NCBI RefSeq assembly: GCF_900168265.1 | Contig: NZ_FVZF01000004.1 | Location: 1 to 64,000 of the forward strand | Length of the DNA: 64,000 nt | Direction of reading: 5' to 3' | Source of the DNA: Salegentibacter salarius | GTDB lineage: Bacteria > Bacteroidota > Bacteroidia > Flavobacteriales > Flavobacteriaceae | In this document: positions 35,267-43,375 of the stretch, piece by piece | How the letters are laid out: the number at the start of each line of letters is the position of its first letter | Position numbering within the stretch: position 1 is the first letter of the stretch | The notes under the pieces: model-generated | Told to the model about the DNA's origin: nothing | Database searches by the model: none | What the model saw: only the letters and a program-made list of their open reading frames with translations | Made by a program: the position numbers and the translations under genes

Positions 35267-38200
35267 TTAATCTGCAATATTTGGGTTAAGCCATTTTTCG
35301 GCTTTTTTCAGCGGAATTCCTTTTCTTTCAGCAAAATCTTTCACCTGGTCATCTTTAATCTTTCCCAGGCCAAAATAACGAGCTTCGGGATTAGCAAAAT
35401 AATATCCACTAACACTGGCTGCCGGCCACATCGCTAAACTTTCGGTAAGTTCAACTCCAATTCGTTCTTTAACCTTTAAAATTTCCCAAATACTTAGTTT
35501 CTCTAAATGATCTGGGCAGGCGGGATAGCCCGGGGCCGGACGAATTCCCTTATAAGTTTCCTTAATCAATTCTTCGTTGCTTAAATTCTCTTCGGGCGCA
35601 TAGCCCCAGTCTTCCCGTCTTATCTTTTTATGTAAATATTCCGCAAAAGCTTCTGCAAGGCGATCTGCCAGGGCTTTGATCATTATTGAATTATAATCGT
35701 CGAAATCTTCCTCAAATTTTTTCGCCAGTTCTGCGGTACCAAATCCTGTAGTGACGCAAAAACAACCTATATAATCCTGGATTCCGCTTTCCTTTGGCGC
35801 AATAAAGTCGGAAAGTGCAAAATTTGGTTTTCCACCGTGTTTTTTTAATTGCTGCCGAAGTGTTCTGAAAAGGATAGTTTTTCCTTCAGAATCTTCTTCA
35901 TAAGCAACTTCAATATCATCATCATTAACCGTATTCGCCGGAAACAATCCGTAGACCGCTTTTGCTTTCAGTAATTTCTCATCAAGGATTCTTTTCAGCA
36001 AAACTTTGGCATCTTCAAATAATGAAGTTGCCTGTTCACCAACTACTTTATCCTCTAAAATATCCGGATAACGCCCGTGGAGATCCCAGCTTCTAAAAAA
36101 CGGACTCCAGTCTATAAAAGCTTCCAGTTCTTTTAAATCGAAATCATCTATTTGCTGAATTCCGGGTTTATTAGGCTTGGTAATTTGAGTGTTGTTCCAA
36201 TCTATACTATACTTATTTTTTCGGGCTTCGTCTATAGGTAAAAAAGATTTCACCTTACTTCTTTTCTTAAAATTAAGCCTGAATTTATCATATTCAGCCT
36301 TAAGATCGCTCATATATTTTTGACGCGTATTCTCTTTTAAAAGGTCTCCAATTACCGTAACTGCACGGGAAGCATCGTTTACGTGGGCTACCGCATTTTT
36401 ATATTGCGGATCTATTTTAACCGCTGTATGCGCTTTTGAAGTAGTGGCGCCACCAATAAGTAAAGGCACGTTAAAATTCTGGCGTTCCATTTCCTTAGCT
36501 AAAAAAACCATTTCGTCTAAAGAAGGAGTTATTAATCCGCTTAAACCAATGGCATCTACGCCTTCTGCTTTTGCAGTTTCTATAATTTTTTCCGGAGGCA
36601 CCATTACGCCAAGGTCAATAATTTCGTAATTATTACAGCCCAAAACCACACTCACAATATTCTTCCCAATATCGTGAACATCTCCTTTAACGGTTGCCAT
36701 AAGGACTTTTCCAGCCCCCCCCGCCCCCGATGGGGGAGCCTTTTTAAGTGTACGCAAAATTTTATCCTGTACCTGATCTAAATTGCCAAGCACTTCTTCA
36801 TTGGTAAACCTAATCACACGGAATTCGTGTTCTTTTAACCAGGCTGTCCTCTCCTTATCACTTTTTTTATTTTCAGGTAATTGATGAATTAAACCATCAA
36901 CTTCTATTACAAGTTTCTTTTTAAGACAAACAAAATCGGCTATATAGCTTCCAATAATATGCTGTCTTCTAAACTTAAAGCCTTCAAGTTGCTTATTTTT
37001 TAATGATTCCCAGAGAACAGTTTCAGCTTCAGTTGGCTGATTATATCGGTTCTTTTTAGCAAATTCTTTCATTATACCGTAGAGTGCCGGTTCAGCCGTC
37101 TGCCAGTAGCGCTCCCCCTTTGGGGGTTGGGGGGCTTCTTTTGCCTCTTCAATATATGGAAGCAGGTAGGCCACTGCTTTTTTCATTACCCTGGCCGATT
37201 TTACTACTTGCGGAAGAAACATTTTTCCGCTTCCAAAAAGATCGCCAACCACGTTCATTCCAATCATTAAATGACCTTCAATTACCTCAATAGGTTTTTC
37301 GGCTTCCTGGCGGGCCTGTTCTATATCCTCTAGAATATAAGCGTCTATTCCTTTCACCAAAGCGTGAGTAATCCTATCCTGAAGCGCGTTCTCACGCCAG
37401 GAAAGATCTACTTTGCTCTCCTTTTTAGAACCCACTACGGTTTCAGCAAATTCAAGTAAACGCTCGGTAGCGTCTTCTCTTCTATCAAGAATTACATCTT
37501 CTACGTGTTCTAAAAGGTCTTTCGGAATATTATCATAAACTTCCAGAAGCGCCGGATTTACGATCCCGATATTCATTCCCGCTTTAATCGCATGATACAA
37601 AAACACCGAATGCATGGCTTCCCGCACCGGATTATTTCCGCGAAAAGAAAATGAAACATTGCTCACACCACCACTAATACTACAATGCGCTAGGTTTTCT
37701 TTTACCCAACGTGTTCCTTCAATAAAATCTATCGCATTTCTTTTATGCTCGTCCATCCCGGTTCCTACAGGAAAAATATTCAGGTCAAAAATGATGTCTT
37801 CCGGTGGTAATTTTACTTTATTAACTAAAATATTATAAGAACGCTCTGCAATTTCAATTCGGCGGTCATAATTATCGGCCTGCCCAACTTCATCAAAAGC
37901 CATCACAATTACCGCAGCCCCGTAGCGTTTTATTTTCTTAGCGTGATCTATAAATTCTTCTTCGCCTTCTTTAAGGCTTATAGAATTCACCACGCATTTT
38001 CCCTGCACCACCTGTAAACCGGCTTCAATAATTTCCCATTTAGAACTATCTATCATAATAGGCACACGGGCAATATCGGGTTCAGCTACAATAAGGTTAA
38101 GGAATTTTACCATTGCCTCTTTCCCTTCAATAAGACCATCGTCCATATTGATATCGATAATCTGTGCGCCACCGTCTACCTGGTCCCTGGCGACTTCCAA

Positions 38201-38401
38201 AGCTTCTTCAAAATTCTCCTCTTTAATTAAGCGCAGGAATTTTTTAGAACCCGCAACATTGGTACGTTCCCCAACATTCACAAAATTGCTTTCGGGAGTA
38301 ATTATAAGCGGTTCAAGGCCTGATAATTTTAACGGCCTGACTATTTTTTCTACTTCAGTAGATTTTTCCTGACCTTTTTCTTTATTCATCGTTTCTATCA
38401 T
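35267..38401 (-). CDS. metH: Cobalamin-dependent methionine synthase, folate/B12/activation part, with DUF559 insert
   Basis: This 1044-residue protein carries the pterin-binding barrel ([29 protein letters not shown]), the cap ([41 protein letters not shown]), the B12 domain (DVHDIG, with cobalt ligand H576) and the SAM activation domain (ARYFGLGKI near the C-terminus). The homocysteine-binding part is the separate upstream gene, which overlaps by four bases. Residues 423-563 are foreign to the family: they form a DUF559 nuclease-like domain between cap and B12 domain, encoded by 36713-37136. The flanking MetH sequence is intact and in frame, so an active synthase is plausible. Confidence 0.93.
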   Translation of the reverse strand: MIETMNKEKGQEKSTEVEKIVRPLKLSGLEPLIITPESNFVNVGERTNVAGSKKFLRLIKEENFEEALEVARDQVDGGAQIIDINMDDGLIEGKEAMVKFLNLIVAEPDIARVPIMIDSSKWEIIEAGLQVVQGKCVVNSISLKEGEEEFIDHAKKIKRYGAAVIVMAFDEVGQADNYDRRIEIAERSYNILVNKVKLPPEDIIFDLNIFPVGTGMDEHKRNAIDFIEGTRWVKENLAHCSISGGVSNVSFSFRGNNPVREAMHSVFLYHAIKAGMNIGIVNPALLEVYDNIPKDLLEHVEDVILDRREDATERLLEFAETVVGSKKESKVDLSWRENALQDRITHALVKGIDAYILEDIEQARQEAEKPIEVIEGHLMIGMNVVGDLFGSGKMFLPQVVKSARVMKKAVAYLLPYIEEAKEAPQPPKGERYWQTAEPALYGIMKEFAKKNRYNQPTEAETVLWESLKNKQLEGFKFRRQHIIGSYIADFVCLKKKLVIEVDGLIHQLPENKKSDKERTAWLKEHEFRVIRFTNEEVLGNLDQVQDKILRTLKKAPPSGAGGAGKVLMATVKGDVHDIGKNIVSVVLGCNNYEIIDLGVMVPPEKIIETAKAEGVDAIGLSGLITPSLDEMVFLAKEMERQNFNVPLLIGGATTSKAHTAVKIDPQYKNAVAHVNDASRAVTVIGDLLKENTRQKYMSDLKAEYDKFRLNFKKRSKVKSFLPIDEARKNKYSIDWNNTQITKPNKPGIQQIDDFDLKELEAFIDWSPFFRSWDLHGRYPDILEDKVVGEQATSLFEDAKVLLKRILDEKLLKAKAVYGLFPANTVNDDDIEVAYEEDSEGKTILFRTLRQQLKKHGGKPNFALSDFIAPKESGIQDYIGCFCVTTGFGTAELAKKFEEDFDDYNSIMIKALADRLAEAFAEYLHKKIRREDWGYAPEENLSNEELIKETYKGIRPAPGYPACPDHLEKLSIWEILKVKERIGVELTESLAMWPAASVSGYYFANPEARYFGLGKIKDDQVKDFAERKGIPLKKAEKWLNPNIAD
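36713..37136 (-). mobile_element. DUF559-coding element inserted in frame in metH
   Basis: The 424-base insert is bounded by inverted repeats: 36713-36740 (AGC8GC5GATG5AGCC) and 37111-37136, whose complement reads AGC6AAC5AAAG5AGC. It encodes a PD-(D/E)xK-like DUF559 domain: [44 protein letters not shown], with D489, E500 and D502 as likely metal ligands. AAAAG occurs on both sides and may be a target duplication. DUF559 proteins are related to Vsr-type nucleases. Related gene-less repeats are at 32206-32338 and 43296-43375. Mobility is inferred from the ends and the absence of this block from ordinary MetH. Confidence 0.75.
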
Positions 38402-39414
38402 AAAGCAGTCGAAAACTCAGGTTTTACAATTTTTCTTGGGTCATATTCTTTAGCGATTTCAGCTATAGCTTTTATATGCTCGGGGGTGGTACCACAGCAG
38501 CCACCTAAAATATTCACCAGTCCTTTTTCTAAATATTCCCTGATCTGCGCTGCCATTTCTTCAGCATCCTGGTCGTATTCCCCAAAGGCATTTGGTAAGC
38601 CTGCGTTGGGATAAGCAGAAACCCCGGAACTGGCAAAACGGTTTAGAACTTCAAGGTGCGGAGTTAATTGTTTGGCGCCCAATGCACAGTTAAAACCCAC
38701 ACTCAATAAGGGAATATGCGATACTGAAATTAGAAAAGCCTCAGCCGTTTGCCCCGAAAGCGTTCTCCCGGAAGCATCGGTAATCGTTCCGCTTACCATT
38801 ATAGGAATATCTAGCTGCAATTCTTCCTTAAGTTCATCTATGGCAAAAAGTGCGGCTTTGGCATTTAAAGTGTCAAAAACGGTTTCTACCAGTAGAATAT
38901 CCACGCCACCTTCTATTAAAGCTTTGGCCTGTTGTTTATAAGCTACGCGTAATTCTTCAAAAGAAATTGCTCTAAAGCCGGGATCGTTCACATCTGGGCT
39001 CATACTCGCGGTTTTGTTGGTAGGCCCAATGGCACCGGCTACAAAACGAGGTTTTTCCGGATTTTCTTTAGTTAGAGTTACAGCGACTTCTTTGGCAATC
39101 CTGGCCGACTCATAATTGAGTTCGTCTACCAGCTCCTCCATCTTATAATCGGCCATAGCGATTGTGGTTGCAGAAAAGGTATTGGTTTCTACAATATCGG
39201 CGCCGACTTCAAAATATTTACGATGAATTGTAGCAATGGCTTCAGGCTGCGTAAGGGACAAAAGATCGTTATTTCCCTGCACGGAAACCGGCCAATCTTT
39301 AAAACGATCCCCACGGAAATCTTCTTCAGAGAATTTATATTCCTGAAGCATCGTGCCCATGGCACCGTCTAAAATGAGTATATTTTTTTGAAGTTGTTCT
39401 TCTAATTTTGACAT
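38398..39414 (-). CDS. metH: Methionine synthase homocysteine-binding subunit
   Basis: This 338-residue homocysteine S-methyltransferase module (domain I of MetH) is encoded separately, as is usual in Bacteroidetes. It has [49 protein letters not shown] and the three zinc-ligand cysteines in SVGFNCALG and [11 protein letters not shown]. It overlaps the downstream gene for the remaining domains by four bases, implying coupled synthesis of the two halves. A SAM-I riboswitch ends 55 bases upstream of its start. Confidence 0.95.
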   Translation of the reverse strand: MSKLEEQLQKNILILDGAMGTMLQEYKFSEEDFRGDRFKDWPVSVQGNNDLLSLTQPEAIATIHRKYFEVGADIVETNTFSATTIAMADYKMEELVDELNYESARIAKEVAVTLTKENPEKPRFVAGAIGPTNKTASMSPDVNDPGFRAISFEELRVAYKQQAKALIEGGVDILLVETVFDTLNAKAALFAIDELKEELQLDIPIMVSGTITDASGRTLSGQTAEAFLISVSHIPLLSVGFNCALGAKQLTPHLEVLNRFASSGVSAYPNAGLPNAFGEYDQDAEEMAAQIREYLEKGLVNILGGCCGTTPEHIKAIAEIAKEYDPRKIVKPEFSTAL

Positions 39415-39468
39415 ATAATTCTATCTAAAATCACTATCAAAAAAAGAAGCGGGAAAGTATTCTTTCTT

Positions 39469-39575
39469 GTTATCTATCTGCGCCAAAGAAGCGAAGTAGA
39501 ATGTAGCACCTTCTCCCATTACAGGAGGGTTGCCAAGGCGTCAACGGGTCTATTCCCTCAACCTTTCTTGATAAC
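39469..39575 (-). promoter_or_regulatory. SAM-I (S-box) riboswitch of the metH-metF operon
   Basis: On the minus strand P1 is GTTATC (39570-39575) with GATAAC (39469-39474). Inside are the conserved S-box pieces in order: AAGAAAGG, TTGAGGGAATAGACCC, GTTGACGCC, TTGGCAACC, a CTCC/GGAG hairpin and AGGTGCTACATTC. Downstream, GAAAG-AATA-CTTTC followed by T7 after a short gap could be part of a termination platform. SAM binding would shut off metH and metF. Confidence 0.92.
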
Positions 39576-39604
39576 GATGTTGTAAAACAATGAACTTGAA
39601 CTAG

Positions 39605-39634
39605 CAAATATACGGCACAGGCTTCTAAGCGCAA
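39605..39634 (-). promoter_or_regulatory. Promoter of metH
   Basis: On the minus strand TTG (39632-39634), 19 bases and TATATTTG (39605-39612) form a perfect TTG-N19-TAnnTTTG promoter. It is placed to start transcription about 20-25 bases before the riboswitch. Confidence 0.75.
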
Positions 39635-39771
39635 GGCCTTGCAGTTATTTTTATGAATAATATATTTTAAATGTTTTTCTGAGATATATTTTCAGAAAAA
39701 AGGAAGATCGATATGTGAAAAATAAATATTGTATTCTAAAAAGACCAGAATAATCAGAACATTCAAATCAA

Positions 39772-40278
39772 TTAAAAAGAGGGATTTCCAAATTTTTTAA
39801 ATGAAATCGAATCGCCGGTGCTTAATTCTTCCAGGAAAATTTTCAACTCTTCTTCCATTTGTTTGTTCTGAAGAATGATTTCATAATTGTATCTTTCACC
39901 TGAAAGCCTGGTAAAATAAATATGATTTTTATTTCCGTGTAAAGTATACTTCCAGAAACTGGCATAACCTGCATATTTGAAACCGATTTCCTTCAATTCA
40001 GAAATTAAAAATTTCTCCTTAGAATTGGCTAGATCTATTTTCACCCTGGTTTCATCGATCTCCATATCACCGAGGTATTTAGGCTTCACAAACGACTGAC
40101 TTAAAGCTCCAAACATTCCCAGTATAAAAGCAATACTACCGGTAACTCTAAGCCACTTCGCTTCTACCTCAAAAACCGATGTTAGTGCGCCACCTCCAAG
40201 AAGAAGGATAATAAAAACAATCCTTAAGAAGACCGAAGGCTCCAAGGTTTTAACTATTCTGGTTTCGAAAGAGTTCAT
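39772..40278 (-). CDS. Hypothetical membrane protein
   Basis: This 168-residue protein has two adjacent hydrophobic segments near the N-terminus (VFLRIVFIILLLGGGALTSVF and WLRVTGSIAFILGMFGALSQSF) and then a soluble beta-rich region with DETRVKIDLANSKEKFLISELKEIGF, resembling a PH-like membrane-anchored fold. I do not recognise a characterised family. It follows the OsmC gene with a one-base overlap and is probably cotranscribed with it. Confidence 0.65.
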   Translation of the reverse strand: MNSFETRIVKTLEPSVFLRIVFIILLLGGGALTSVFEVEAKWLRVTGSIAFILGMFGALSQSFVKPKYLGDMEIDETRVKIDLANSKEKFLISELKEIGFKYAGYASFWKYTLHGNKNHIYFTRLSGERYNYEIILQNKQMEEELKIFLEELSTGDSISFKKFGNPSF

Positions 40279-40700
40279 TAATTGATAAGCTCGCCATTTA
40301 AAGTGATCGCATAATTAATCTCGGCGGCTTTTTCCAACATTTTAGAAACCGAACAGTATTTTTCCATAGAAAGATCTACGGCACGTTTGGCTTTCGCCGC
40401 CGGCACATCTCCTTTTAAAAGAAAATTAACCTGAATTTTCTTAAAAACGTTAGGCACTGCGCCATCTTCCCTAAAACCTTCGACCTCAACCTGAAGATCT
40501 TCAAGTTCCAGGTGTTGCTTTTTTAAGATCATTACAATATCAATACTGCTGCAACCCGCAATGGCTCGCAGTAAAAGATCCATTGGGCTTGCACCTTTAG
40601 GTTCGGCATCGGTTTTATTGTCTAAATGAACAATGTCTCCACGTTCGTTTACGGTTTCAAAATGGTAATCTTTATTAAGTCTTTTAAGGCTGATCTTCAT
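40278..40700 (-). CDS. OsmC-family peroxiredoxin-like protein
   Basis: This 140-residue protein is of the OsmC/Ohr family, thiol peroxidases that reduce organic hydroperoxides or act on reactive species. The two redox cysteines are in RAIAGCSSIDIVMILKKQ and MEKYCSVSKMLEKAAEI, spaced as in the family, and the start KRLNKDYHFETVNERGDIVHLDN is typical of the YhfA-like branch. The ATG at 40700 is preferred; the longer ORF adds 17 residues without homology. It overlaps the downstream hypothetical gene by one base. Confidence 0.88.
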   Translation of the reverse strand: MKISLKRLNKDYHFETVNERGDIVHLDNKTDAEPKGASPMDLLLRAIAGCSSIDIVMILKKQHLELEDLQVEVEGFREDGAVPNVFKKIQVNFLLKGDVPAAKAKRAVDLSMEKYCSVSKMLEKAAEINYAITLNGELIN

Positions 40701-40939
40701 GATAAATCTTGTTTTAAACAAATTTAGGGAAAGCTTATTAAAAAACCTCACAGTTCCAAAGCTTATACCAGGTTAGGGTTTTCCGTAAACGATATTAACA
40801 AATTTTTAATAGATTTACAGGAAGTTTAGAATAAAAATGCTTTTATCCAGAATACGAAATTTGCTATAGTTTGGAAAGCTGGGGATAAAAGGAGTTGTAA
40901 ACAATTTTATAGGAAATTCTTGAGTTCAAAAATATCTAA

Positions 40940-41692
40940 ATGGAGAAAACAGAAATACTAGAAAATATCACCAAATCTGTTAACGAAAGATTAAAAATTT
41001 CAATAATCATTACTTACATAAGTGTATTAATTATTTATAATTGGGATATATTATTTTATCTATTCTTTGAAAATAGTTCTGCTTCTACTAGAATACTTGA
41101 AATAAAAGAAAATTACAGCGATGTATACTATCAGCGGATCCTTATTTGTCTAGCTATTTCTATTCTGTTAATAGTCATTTTCACAGCCTTAAATACCTTA
41201 TTAAACTTAGGTTTAAAATGGTTTTACAGAAAGGATAAAGAAACTAAATCTGAAATCGAAAACTTCGAGAAAATCACACAATTATCTGAATAACTCTCTC
41301 AATCAATTGAAAAAACAAAAAATTTAAATTCAGAAATTGAAAACCTCCAAAAAATAAATTCAAACCTATCTTCAAGTATTCTAGACATTGATATTAGTGA
41401 AATTTCAAAGAAAGACTATCAATTGTTACTAGGTGAAATAAATTCAAGAACAGATAAAGAAAAGTTAAGATATAGTCTTAAACAGTTCATTGATGAATTT
41501 AAAAAAAATAATAAGATCACTAAATTTCAAATTTTAAATTCAGCAACTTATGAACACGAAATGAAAAGCCTATTGGATATTTTGCAAAATCGTAAGCTTT
41601 TAAAAACTAAGAATAAATATCAAAATGGTTTTACAACAGAGTCTTTTGAATTAAATAAATCATTTGAGGATATTTTGAAAATGAAATCCTAA
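40940..41692 (+). pseudogene. Membrane/coiled-coil protein interrupted by an in-frame TAA
   Basis: Two ORFs (40940-41293 and 41423-41692) lie in the same frame, and the stretch between them is open apart from one TAA at 41291-41293. Reading through gives about 250 residues: two membrane helices (ISIIITYISVLIIYNWDILFYLFF and LICLAISILLIVIFTALNTLL), a coiled coil (about ETKSEIENFEKITQLSE, stop, LSQSIEKTKNLNSEIE) and a helical C-terminal domain (FIDEFKKNNKITKFQILNSATYEHEMKSLLDIL). The coiled coil continues smoothly across the stop, so a nonsense mutation such as CAA to TAA is likely. The function is unknown. It lies beside the toxin-antitoxin island. Confidence 0.7.
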
Positions 41693-41770
41693 CGATAGTT
41701 AAATTCCAGCATAAAACTGTTTACAACAACGGTTCATCGCCAATAGCCGGCAGTGTTAGAAGAAAAATAA

Positions 41771-41856
41771 TTAACTTGACCAACGAACAAGTCTATAGTT
41801 AACAACGCCAGTCGAGGCCCTTACTCCGTCACTTGCGATAATAAAGACCGTTGGCG
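41771..41856. other. Short repeats at the edge of the accessory island
   Basis: TTAACTTGACCAACGAAC (41771-41788) repeats in inverse at 9244-9261. From 41799 TTAACAACGCCAGTCGAGG and then TTACTCCGTCACTT resembles 43157-43191 (TTAATCCAGCAAGTCCG, then TACTCCCTCAACTT) on the other side of the toxin module, about 60 percent identical over 32 bases. These may be recombination borders, but no recognised attachment site is present. Confidence 0.35.
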
Positions 41857-42246
41857 CTAATTTTCATCATTTTCGCTATCTCTAACAAGATTCACAAAAT
41901 TGATTGAAGGAAGCATTACGGGGTCAAATCCAGATTGAAGAGTTAAATTTGATACGTATGCCCTTAAATAAGGAAAAGCAATAGCAGGAGCATTTATTTT
42001 AGGAAAATCTGAAATTTTAAATTTTTCAGTAATTTTTTCATCAAGACTGAACATAAAAATTGCTTCAATACTTAGATCGAATTTTTTATCCTTAATTTCT
42101 ATTTCAAATCCTACTCCAAAAGTTTTGGACTTATCTTCAGGAAAAAAATTCCCAGTTTTCAAATCAAACGAGTTCTCCAATCTTTCTTCTTCTCTAGAAG
42201 AAAAATTTAGATTTAAAATTTTCCAGTTATCTAATTGTATTTTCAT
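41857..42246 (-). CDS. SecB-like chaperone of a toxin-antitoxin-chaperone module
   Basis: This 129-residue protein resembles SecB. The C-terminal half has FKISDFPKINAPAIAFPYLRAYVSNLTLQSGFDPVMLPSINFVNL, matching the SecB pattern in which (F)PY-R-(x)-I/V-S-x-L precedes a G-F-x-P-x-x-L-P-x-x-N-F motif. The N-terminal half has the extended strands of the fold (FGVGFEIEIKDKKFDLSIEAIFMFSL). General secretory SecB is uncommon in Bacteroidetes, and the one-base overlap with the antitoxin gene suggests a dedicated chaperone that protects the antitoxin from aggregation and proteolysis. Confidence 0.8.
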   Translation of the reverse strand: MKIQLDNWKILNLNFSSREEERLENSFDLKTGNFFPEDKSKTFGVGFEIEIKDKKFDLSIEAIFMFSLDEKITEKFKISDFPKINAPAIAFPYLRAYVSNLTLQSGFDPVMLPSINFVNLVRDSENDEN

Positions 42247-42476
42247 TAAGCAGCTAAAGGCGTAGTATTATGATCCATTTTATCTAGATCAATCCTATTA
42301 TCTAAATTAGAACTATAAACATTTTGTCCAACTTTAGAAAAAGATTGATTGTCTAAGTCGATATCTATATTTTCTTTAAAACCGTATTTAGATATAGCAG
42401 TCTCATACAATTCTTGAGCAGATATATTATCGAAATAATTATCGATTCTTTTTTTTATGTCTTCAGTTAGCTTCAT
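42246..42476 (-). CDS. Putative antitoxin of the toxin-antitoxin-chaperone module
   Basis: This 76-residue acidic protein starts MKLTEDIKKRIDNYFDNISAQELYETAISKYGF, a short helical region, then IDIDLDNQSFSKVGQNVYSSNLDN, and ends in a hydrophilic tail DKMDHNTTPLAA. It overlaps the toxin ORF by 14 bases and the chaperone ORF by one, so the three are translated together. In known systems the antitoxin carries a C-terminal chaperone-addiction segment bound by the SecB-like protein; the unstructured tail could serve this. The assignment rests on gene order and size; no clear sequence family is visible. Confidence 0.6.
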   Translation of the reverse strand: MKLTEDIKKRIDNYFDNISAQELYETAISKYGFKENIDIDLDNQSFSKVGQNVYSSNLDNRIDLDKMDHNTTPLAA

Positions 42477-43059
42477 TTCCTATGTCTCCTGTACTTTGAA
42501 TGTGGTTTTCTATAATGTTCTTTGTTGGATCAAGAACTGTACAAATTGTGCAATTAGGAGTTCTCAAATTAAATCCTTTGATTCTTTCTTTTGCAAATTT
42601 AATGTAAAAATTCCCTTTAACAACTTCTATTGGCAAAATACCTTCTTTGACTGCAAAGTTAATAACTAAACCATCAATATACTTAAATCTTTTGTTAAGA
42701 CGAGAAATCTTATCTTCAAACCTCTCTATTAAATAGTTTAAAACACTTACTCCATCTTCTGAAGTTAAATCTAATAAACAATTATCGTCAACTTCAATTT
42801 TCGATTTAATTACGCAAAACCTTTTATACCTATTTCTCCTCTCTATATTATCCCAAGCTTGAGCAATAGCCCAAAGTTTAGCTTGCTCACCAGGCTTAGA
42901 ACTAATACCACTTATAAAAAAATAGACACCATTTCCAATCCACTCATCATCTCCTATAGATAATTCATAATTAGAATCTAATATCTCTTCAGCAGATGTG
43001 AAACTAGTACCGTGAAAACCATCAAATTGATGCAAAGTAGAAATTAAATTAATTTTCAA
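42463..43059 (-). CDS. ADP-ribosyltransferase-like toxin (CmdT-like)
   Basis: This 198-residue protein has an ART/PARP-like N-terminus: GFHGTSFTSAEEIL (H16 in the F-H-G-T strand) and then DDEWIGNGVYFF (Y46 in the GxGxYF strand), the first two positions of the H-Y-E/D class triad. AKLWAIAQAWDNIE and LDLTSEDGVSVLNYLIE follow. The third catalytic residue is not certain. Together with an antitoxin and a SecB-like chaperone this is the layout of CmdTAC, in which CmdT ADP-ribosylates mRNA to block phage. The only usable start codons are TTG (43059, or 43035), suggesting weak translation. The target here is unknown. Confidence 0.68.
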   Translation of the reverse strand: MKINLISTLHQFDGFHGTSFTSAEEILDSNYELSIGDDEWIGNGVYFFISGISSKPGEQAKLWAIAQAWDNIERRNRYKRFCVIKSKIEVDDNCLLDLTSEDGVSVLNYLIERFEDKISRLNKRFKYIDGLVINFAVKEGILPIEVVKGNFYIKFAKERIKGFNLRTPNCTICTVLDPTKNIIENHIQSTGDIGNEAN

Positions 43060-43375
43060 ACAAACTTAAGAAAAAAAACCACCGTTAACATGGGTTGATA
43101 GCAAATAATAGATATAATTTATAAGGGATAAGCAAAGAGACTAATAGAGAAAATCGTTAATCCAGCAAGTCCGTCGCCGTACTCCCTCAACTTTGGTATA
43201 ACCGGAACTTTTAAATTTTTATAGTTCCTTCCCTTCTCAACGGTAGCTGGCATTCTGCAGAAATGACGGAAGGGTTCAACCACCCCGGCCAATCGGCCAC
43301 CCCTCCTTTTAAAGGAGGGGAACTATTAAGCTTTAAAAAACATTTCTTTTATTCCCCCTTTGGGGGCTAGGGGGC
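43060..43375. other. Intergenic region flanking the toxin module
   Basis: These 316 bases hold TAAGTTTG on the minus strand (43061-43068), a perfect -7 box just upstream of the toxin start, a degenerate border repeat (43157-43191) and the inverted-repeat element at 43296-43375. No gene was seen. Confidence 0.5.
43296..43375. repeat. Short inverted-repeat element of the C5/G5 family
   Basis: GGCCACCCCTCC-TTTTAAA-GGAGGGGAA at the left and TTCCCCCTTTGGGGGCTAG and onward at the right are inverted relative to each other, about 25 bases apart. This is the same architecture as 32206-32338 but shorter. It ends exactly at the stop codon of the ferredoxin-NADP reductase gene. Confidence 0.6.

Noticed and set aside
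38100-39000. Plus-strand ORFs opposite the metH genes
   Set aside because: These are shadows of a well-supported conserved gene on the other strand.
41799-41856. Possible integron attC site
   Set aside because: TTAACAACGCC and TTGGCGCTAA suggest attC-like ends, but the R' core GTTRRRY is not present and the arms are not properly symmetric. No integrase was seen.
43145-43200. Second SAM-I riboswitch
   Set aside because: On the minus strand AAGTTGAGGGA resembles the S-box core, but the following GCAACC, the second hairpin and P1 are missing, and no methionine gene lies downstream.
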